Shown here in pieces: positions 4,910 to 8,552 of a stretch of 8,552 nt of DNA. The stretch is from Deltaproteobacteria bacterium. GTDB lineage: Bacteria; Desulfobacterota; Dissulfuribacteria; Dissulfuribacterales; QOAL01. The notes under the pieces are model-generated. The model ran no database searches, had not been told where the DNA came from, and worked only from the letters and a program-made list of their open reading frames with translations. The first letter of the stretch is position 1; every line of letters begins with the position of its first letter. The stretch is taken from NCBI GenBank assembly GCA_027068235.1, contig JAMOUE010000232.1:1-8552 (forward strand), given 5' to 3'. The position numbers were made by a program, and so were the translations under genes.

Positions 4910-6499
4910 ATGGCAACAAAGCCATTAATGGATTTGCCCAGCCTTTGGAAGGCCAACATATATGCCTTTTTAGTCATCTTTTTGGTATCTATCTCGGTGG
5001 CTCTTTGGCAAACTAGATACATCAATAAAGTTTTTCTTGAAGAAGCACGTGATCATGCAAGGCTTGCTGCTGAGATAATAAAGATAAATGCAGACAATGC
5101 GGTTGAGGCCAAAAATACAAGTAAAAAGATCGTGGCCTCTTTTTTGAGCAGTCAGGCAAGATTTATCAGATATCTGGAAAATGTTGAGCCATTTACTCCG
5201 GAAGAGATATGGGCATTTACAAAAGAATCCGGGCTGGCAGGAGTAACTATATTAGATATTGCCCAGGGAGTAGTGACAGAAAGTGAAAAGGGTTGGCTTC
5301 CTGTTCCTATTACCACGTTGTGTGATTCCCATAAGGGCCTTCTGCTCCTTCAAAAACAAAAGCTTTTTGTATATGTAAGCCCGGGGCATGAGGATGGAAT
5401 CTGTATAGTCACAGGCATTGACGGAACAGATATCCTTGAAATTCAAAGGAAGATAAGCCTGGAAAATACACTTAGAGAGATATCTACCTTATCTGGAGTC
5501 AAATTTGCCAAGGTGATATCCAAAGAGGATGCATGTAGGCTCAGAAATGGCTGGGGCTGTCCGAAAAGATGTGACCATAGCAAGAAGACAGTTCTCATAA
5601 AGGGAGATCAAGGCCCTATAGTTCAAGTAGAATTTGAAATTTCAAAAGATAAGATTTTGCTCTTGGGAATGGATGCCTCAACCCTTGAAAACAGGCAAAA
5701 GCATGTCTGGAATCTCCTTATACTGTTTTCCGTCATCCTTTTTGTTACAGGCGGGGTTGTGACGTGGTTCCTGTATAGACATCAAAAAAACTATATTGAG
5801 CGTATCAAAGAGTTTGAAAAGAGGTTACTTGCAGAAAAGCATGAGGCAAGTCTTGGACGTTCTGCAGCGACGATTGCCCATGAAATGAGAAACCCACTTA
5901 ATGCAATCTCTATGGGCATACAACGCCTTTTGATGGGTAAGAGTAGTCTGACAGAAGGGGACAGGGCATTGCTTCAACTCATGAAACAGGAATTGGCAAG
6001 GACAGAAAAGATTGTATCTGGCCTTTTAGACTATGCAAGGCCATCTAGAATTGAAAAGCAAAAGGTCTCATTAAAAGAAATAGTTCGCCACGCCCTGGTG
6101 ACCGCCCAGAACAGGATAGGTTCTGAAAATATCGCTGTTAATATGAAGGTCAAGGACGACCGTTTCATCCTTGGTGACCCAAACCTGTTGCGTCAGCTCT
6201 TTGAAAATCTTCTGGTCAACAGTTTAGAGGCCATGCCAGAAGGAGGCCAGCTTCATATTGAGATAGAATCAAATAAAAGAGAGATGATAGTTAGAATAGT
6301 AAATGAAGGCGATGTCCCTAGTGAAGATGACCTTTCAAAGTTGTTCGAGCCCTATTTTACCACCAAAACAAAAGGGACAGGCTTAGGGCTTGCGATTTGT
6401 GGCAAGATAGTAAGGGCACATGGTGGACGTATTGAGGCAAGGGTAAAAGAAAACAGATTCATAATGGAAGTAACATTACCATTAGAGGAAGGAAAATGA
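4910..6499 (+). CDS. NtrB/ZraS-like membrane sensor histidine kinase with Cys-containing periplasmic domain
   Basis: This 529-residue kinase should phosphorylate the response regulator encoded directly downstream. Transmembrane segments at about 15-35 and 266-289 flank a periplasmic sensor of roughly 230 residues, long enough for a double-Cache-type fold (inference). That sensor holds five cysteines, C138, C165, C209, C217 and C221; the last three form a CxxxxxxxCxxxC cluster within a basic patch. No HAMP or PAS domain is obvious after the second membrane segment. A short helical linker leads straight to the H-box IAHEMRNPLNAI with H324. The N-box (N433, N437), G1-like region NEGDVPSEDD and G2 box TKGTGLGLAICGK are present. 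The G1 box is unusual, with NEGDVPS where D-x-G-x-G is typical. ATG 4910 follows AAGGGG by 11 bases. The end overlaps the regulator start as ATGA. Metal or thiol-redox sensing is plausible, not shown. Confidence 0.95.
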   Translation: MATKPLMDLPSLWKANIYAFLVIFLVSISVALWQTRYINKVFLEEARDHARLAAEIIKINADNAVEAKNTSKKIVASFLSSQARFIRYLENVEPFTPEEIWAFTKESGLAGVTILDIAQGVVTESEKGWLPVPITTLCDSHKGLLLLQKQKLFVYVSPGHEDGICIVTGIDGTDILEIQRKISLENTLREISTLSGVKFAKVISKEDACRLRNGWGCPKRCDHSKKTVLIKGDQGPIVQVEFEISKDKILLLGMDASTLENRQKHVWNLLILFSVILFVTGGVVTWFLYRHQKNYIERIKEFEKRLLAEKHEASLGRSAATIAHEMRNPLNAISMGIQRLLMGKSSLTEGDRALLQLMKQELARTEKIVSGLLDYARPSRIEKQKVSLKEIVRHALVTAQNRIGSENIAVNMKVKDDRFILGDPNLLRQLFENLLVNSLEAMPEGGQLHIEIESNKREMIVRIVNEGDVPSEDDLSKLFEPYFTTKTKGTGLGLAICGKIVRAHGGRIEARVKENRFIMEVTLPLEEGK

Positions 6500-7836
6500 G
6501 CAAGATACTGCTTGTGGATGATGAGCCTGTACAGCGTCAGATATTGAAGGAGTTTTTACAAGAGCACGGTTATGAAGTTGCTGAGGCTGCCAACGGTCAG
6601 GAGGCGTTGTCAGTGTTTAAGCGTGAGTTTGTTCCGCTTGTACTCCTTGATCACAGGATGCCAGATATGAATGGAGACGAGGTTCTTGAAAAGCTCAAGG
6701 AGATAAATCCACTTGTAAAAGTCATTATGATAACTGCATATGGTGCTGTCGAGACTGCTGTGAAGGTAATGAAGCTTGGAGCAGTAGATTTTTTGGAAAA
6801 ACCTGTGGAGCTTCAAGAGCTTTTGGAAAAGGTTGAAAAACATCTAGAAGATATTGAGATAGAAGAAGATGTGAAAGAGGTATCAGAGAACCTGGAAGAA
6901 CTTCCAATAAATTTTGATCTATACATTGGCAGCAGTCCACCTCTGAAAGAGGCCGTATCTGTGGCAAAGAGGGTGGCCATCACATCGTGGCCAGTGCTTT
7001 TATGGGGAGAGACAGGTACTGGCAAAGAGCTAATGGCACGTCTTATACATGAACTTAGCCCACGAAGAGATAAGCCATTTATCACAGTGAATTGTGCGGC
7101 ATTACCAGAAAGTCTGTTTGAAAGTGAGCTTTTCGGCCATGTAAAGGGCTCTTTCACTGGTGCGCATAAGGATAAAAAGGGGATGTTTACAATTGCTGAC
7201 AAAGGTACCATCTTTCTTGACGAAATAGGGGAGATGCCACTGCAGCTCCAGGCAAAACTACTAAGAGTGCTTCAGGAACATACAATAACACCGGTTGGTG
7301 GAACACAGGTTCAAAAGGTAGATGTAAGGGTAGTTTCTGCAACAAATAGAAATCTTAAGGAGATGATTAAACAGGGGACCTTTAGGGAGGATCTGTATTA
7401 TCGTTTAAATGTCTTTGAAATAGAATTGCCTCCTTTGCGGGAGCGTAAAGAAGACATTCCAGAGCTTGTAGAGTTTTTTATAAAGAAATATTCCAGCCGG
7501 CCAATAAAGATATCTGATGCAGCCATGGATAAACTTGTTAAATATCGCTGGCCAGGAAACGTTAGAGAGCTTGAACATACCATACAAAGGATTGTCACCT
7601 TGAGCCGTGCAAACACAATAAAGGCTTCGGATATTCAACTTGAATCATTGAGTGAGGATAATAAAGATGTACCTCAAAATCTCCAGGAAAAGCTTGAGAG
7701 TATTGAGCAACAAGAGATATTGAAGGCCTTAAAAAAGGCTGGCTGGATTCAAACTAGGGCTGCTGAAATGCTTGGAATAAGTGAGCGCGTCTTGAGATAT
7801 AAAATGAAAAAGTATGGAATCAAAAAGGCTGGTTAG
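6496..7836 (+). CDS. NtrC-family sigma-54-dependent response regulator (receiver, AAA+, Fis-type HTH)
   Basis: This 446-residue activator should bind upstream enhancers when phosphorylated and use ATP to open sigma-54 RNA polymerase promoters. The receiver (1-120) has acidic D8/D9, phospho-acceptor D52 in LLDHRMP, T80 and K102. The AAA+ domain (about 144-370) has Walker A GETGTGKE (171-178), the sigma-54 contact loop GSFTGA (218-223) and Walker B FLDE with D242/E243. The C-terminal helix-turn-helix (about 415-443) reads TRAAEMLGISERVLRYKMKKYGI, with the Fis/NtrC pattern. All motifs are intact. The loop has Ser where GAFTGA has Ala, a conservative change. It overlaps the kinase stop by ATGA, with a strong AGGAAGG site (6486-6492), so the two are a cognate pair. 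I found no convincing sigma-54 promoter in the window, so its targets probably lie outside. Confidence 0.97.
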   Translation: MSKILLVDDEPVQRQILKEFLQEHGYEVAEAANGQEALSVFKREFVPLVLLDHRMPDMNGDEVLEKLKEINPLVKVIMITAYGAVETAVKVMKLGAVDFLEKPVELQELLEKVEKHLEDIEIEEDVKEVSENLEELPINFDLYIGSSPPLKEAVSVAKRVAITSWPVLLWGETGTGKELMARLIHELSPRRDKPFITVNCAALPESLFESELFGHVKGSFTGAHKDKKGMFTIADKGTIFLDEIGEMPLQLQAKLLRVLQEHTITPVGGTQVQKVDVRVVSATNRNLKEMIKQGTFREDLYYRLNVFEIELPPLRERKEDIPELVEFFIKKYSSRPIKISDAAMDKLVKYRWPGNVRELEHTIQRIVTLSRANTIKASDIQLESLSEDNKDVPQNLQEKLESIEQQEILKALKKAGWIQTRAAEMLGISERVLRYKMKKYGIKKAG

Positions 7837-7858
7837 GCTCCCTTCCCTAGCTCTTTTT
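7822..7858 (+). terminator. Possible weak intrinsic terminator after the response regulator
   Basis: AAAAAGGCT (7822-7830), within the last codons of the gene, can pair with AGCTCTTTTT (7849-7858) with one bulged T. A further AGG/CCT contact is possible inside, and the right arm ends in five Ts. The stem is AT-rich and imperfect. It lies between convergent transcription units, where termination is expected. Confidence 0.35.
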
Positions 7859-7872
7859 GATAAAAGGAATCA

Positions 7873-7960
7873 TGGTGCCGGAGGCGAGAGTCGAACTCGC
7901 ACGGGCGTAAAGCCCACTGGATTTTGAGTCCAGCGCGTCTACCAGTTCCACCACTCCGGC
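7873..7960 (-). tRNA. tRNA-Leu (anticodon CAA), CCA encoded
   Basis: Read on the minus strand, a full cloverleaf forms. The acceptor stem GCCGGAG/CTCCGGC is perfect, the D-loop contains GG, and the anticodon stem CTGGA/TCCAG holds loop CTCAAAA with anticodon CAA (7924-7926). A long variable arm (GGGC...GCCC) is typical of class II tRNAs, and the T stem GCGAG/CTCGC carries the loop TTCGACT. The discriminator is A73 (7876), and CCA is encoded at 7875-7873. It decodes the UUG codon. It points towards the response regulator, so the two units converge. No integrase or duplicated tRNA 3' end is seen nearby. Confidence 0.96.
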
Positions 7961-7979
7961 ACAGGTGCAAATTGTTAAC

Positions 7980-8007
7980 ATTTTAACCCATTCATGTCAA
8001 TTCTCAA
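7980..8007 (-). promoter_or_regulatory. Candidate promoter of tRNA-Leu
   Basis: On the minus strand, TTGAGA (8007-8002) is followed after 16 bases by TAAAAT (7985-7980), each matching five of six sigma-70 consensus positions. The expected start is about 12 bases upstream of the mature tRNA 5' end at 7960. A TTGACA at 8000-7995 overlaps it but has no good -10 at proper spacing. Confidence 0.5.
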
Positions 8008-8056
8008 AGGTCTATTGGTGTTGTGAATAGTATCACATACAAATATAATTTCATGG

Positions 8057-8086
8057 TTGACATGTTAAGCCTAGTGTTGCTATTTT
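8057..8086 (+). promoter_or_regulatory. Candidate sigma-70 promoter upstream of the ugd-like gene
   Basis: A perfect -35 TTGACA (8057-8062) is followed after 18 bases by TATTTT (8081-8086), matching four of six -10 positions. The next gene in this direction begins at 8404, so a start near 8093 would give a leader of about 310 bases. A nearer TACAAT (8330-8335) lacks a good -35. Confidence 0.45.
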
Positions 8087-8136
8087 AATATCAAATTGAG
8101 TCGCATTTGTTGGAGAGGGTTCCACTAACTTATCAA

Positions 8137-8170
8137 ATCACCATTACAGTCCGGTGATCAACTTATCACC
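8137..8170 (+). promoter_or_regulatory. Two mutually exclusive short hairpins sharing one arm
   Basis: ATCACC (8137-8142), GGTGAT (8153-8158) and ATCACC (8165-8170) occur in a row. The central arm can pair with either neighbour, with a 10-base or a 6-base loop. The flanking AACTTATCA also repeats exactly at 8127-8135 and 8160-8168, 33 bases apart. This could be an RNA switch in the leader or three half-sites for a DNA-binding protein. Confidence 0.45.
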
Positions 8171-8176
8171 CAAATA

Positions 8177-8185
8177 GCGGTAGTG
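8177..8185 (+). promoter_or_regulatory. ops-like element (GCGGTAGTG) in the presumed leader
   Basis: GCGGTAG is the core of the ops/JUMPstart element (GGCGGTAG followed by a pyrimidine), which pauses RNA polymerase and recruits RfaH in enteric bacteria. Here the first G is A, and the pyrimidine after the core is T. GCG and CGC (8177-8179, 8186-8188) can form a small stem around it. It sits about 85 bases after the predicted transcription start and 220 bases before a sugar-nucleotide dehydrogenase gene, the expected context. The short core could also occur by chance. Confidence 0.35.
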
Positions 8186-8236
8186 CGCCCTTAAGAAGGC
8201 AAAGTCTTAAATTATGTTATGAAATTTTTTTACACA

Positions 8237-8274
8237 CTATTTTGTGTCACTCTTCATCAAGGTTCACAAAATAG
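8237..8274. repeat. Perfect 10-base inverted repeat in the leader
   Basis: CTATTTTGTG (8237-8246) and CACAAAATAG (8265-8274) are exact reverse complements separated by 18 bases. The left arm can alternatively fold on itself through ACAC (8232-8235) and GTGT (8244-8247). The T7 run (8225-8231) lies before it, so it is not a + strand terminator. Confidence 0.6.
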
Positions 8275-8331
8275 GATATGTTTTTGTTCGATTGTTGAGT
8301 AAAACCGAACCTTTACACAGATATATTGATA

Positions 8332-8362
8332 CAATAAAGTAGGGCTTGATTGATCTTTATTG
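8332..8362. repeat. Perfect 8-base inverted repeat close to the ugd-like start
   Basis: CAATAAAG (8332-8339) and CTTTATTG (8355-8362) are exact reverse complements with a 15-base loop, ending 41 bases before the ATG at 8404. In RNA it would be a weak AU-rich hairpin; in DNA it could be an operator. Confidence 0.5.
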
Positions 8363-8403
8363 CAGTAGTTGTGCAAAATTAAATTGAGGACTCCTATTTA
8401 ATT

Positions 8404-8552
8404 ATGAATATTACAATTATTGGAACAGGATATGTGGGCCTTGTAACTGGTACTTGTCTGTCTGAGTTTGGGCATTTTGTCAGTTGTGTTGATAAGATCG
8501 AGCAAAAGATTGAAGCCTTAAAAAAAGGTGAGATTCCTATATATGAACCGGG
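8404..8552 (+). CDS. UDP-glucose/GDP-mannose dehydrogenase, N-terminal part (cut by window end)
   Basis: The first 49 codons are seen; the gene runs off the right edge. The product should oxidise a nucleotide sugar, most often UDP-glucose to UDP-glucuronate (Ugd), using two NAD+, to supply acidic sugars for capsule, exopolysaccharide or lipopolysaccharide. The sequence begins MNITIIGTGYVGLVTG, with the Rossmann motif GTGYVG (7-12). CVDKIEQKIEALKKGEIPIYEP follows, with D30 at the end of the second beta strand as expected for NAD+ binding, and IYEP(G) typical of the family. The exact sugar (UDP-glucose, GDP-mannose, UDP-ManNAc) cannot be told from this part. GAGGA (8386-8390) lies 13 bases before the ATG, a somewhat long spacing. 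A structured, probably regulated leader precedes it. Confidence 0.93.
   Translation, partial: MNITIIGTGYVGLVTGTCLSEFGHFVSCVDKIEQKIEALKKGEIPIYEP

Larger units (their letters stand above)
7962..8403. other. 440-base intergenic region / probable long leader of a polysaccharide operon
   Basis: No supported gene lies here. The longest notable small frame, 8219-8302 (27 codons), has no ribosome site. The left part carries the tRNA promoter on the minus strand. The rest holds a + strand promoter (8057-8086), competing short hairpins (8137-8170), an ops-like element (8177-8185), a T7 run (8225-8231) and two long inverted repeats (8237-8274 and 8332-8362). If the promoter is real, the gene at 8404 has a structured leader of about 310 bases. 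Confidence 0.6.

Noticed and set aside
7873..7960. tRNA-Leu as an integration site of a genomic island
   Set aside because: No integrase gene, no duplicated tRNA 3' end and no clear composition change is visible on either side within the window.
8137..8205. c-di-GMP (GEMM) riboswitch before the ugd-like gene
   Set aside because: TCCGGT and GCGGTAG look superficially similar, but the conserved GGCAAACC and GACGCAAAGCC segments in the right order are missing.
8219..8302. A 27-codon leader peptide (MKFFYTLFCVTLHQG...)
   Set aside because: There is no Shine-Dalgarno sequence, it overlaps the long inverted repeat, and no run of regulatory codons is present.

Overview
The window is ordinary bacterial chromosome: densely packed, AT-leaning, almost all genes on the + strand, with ATGA-type overlaps inside operons. 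The gene families are two sensor kinases, an NtrC-type sigma-54 activator, CobU/CobT of anaerobe-type cobamide synthesis and a Ugd-type sugar-nucleotide dehydrogenase. Together with a dispersed palindromic repeat of the 'CATTGCGAGGAG...CGAAGCAATCTC' type, they suggest a Desulfobacterota/Thermodesulfobacteria-like or related Gram-negative anaerobe. That taxonomic guess is inference from gene style, not from a marker gene.

Region 1 (1-3991) is a run of five + strand genes. It starts with a small His-rich membrane protein whose true start may lie left of the window. Next come a membrane PAS histidine kinase without an adjacent response regulator and a 78-residue protein with four CxxC pairs, then cobU and cobT. 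The first three genes overlap (ATGA, then an 8-base overlap), so they are probably co-translated as one signalling unit. cobU follows 6 bases later. CobU and CobT make two of the intermediates that CobS would join into cobalamin; cobS is not in the window.

Region 2 (3992-4433) is a 440-base gap. It holds a three-arm set of TTCGAC/GTCGAA half-sites just after cobT, a candidate sigma-70 promoter, and a degenerate dispersed palindromic repeat (4319-4397).

Region 3 (4434-7836) encodes a small secreted protein with a very basic tail, then a two-component pair overlapping by ATGA. The kinase has a large periplasmic domain with five cysteines. Its partner is a complete NtrC-family regulator (receiver, AAA+, Fis-type helix-turn-helix). 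This looks like an envelope-stress or metal/redox sensing module, but the signal cannot be read from sequence.

Region 4 (7837-8552) holds a convergent tRNA-Leu(CAA) gene with an encoded CCA on the minus strand and a 440-base gap. It ends with the first 49 codons of a UDP-glucose/GDP-mannose dehydrogenase, probably the head of a polysaccharide operon. That gap is the most intriguing non-coding stretch. It has a good sigma-70 promoter about 310 bases before the gene, an ops-like GCGGTAG element in the presumed leader, two mutually exclusive hairpins sharing one arm, and two further long inverted repeats. The layout resembles the long leaders of polysaccharide operons controlled by RfaH/NusG-paralogue antitermination.
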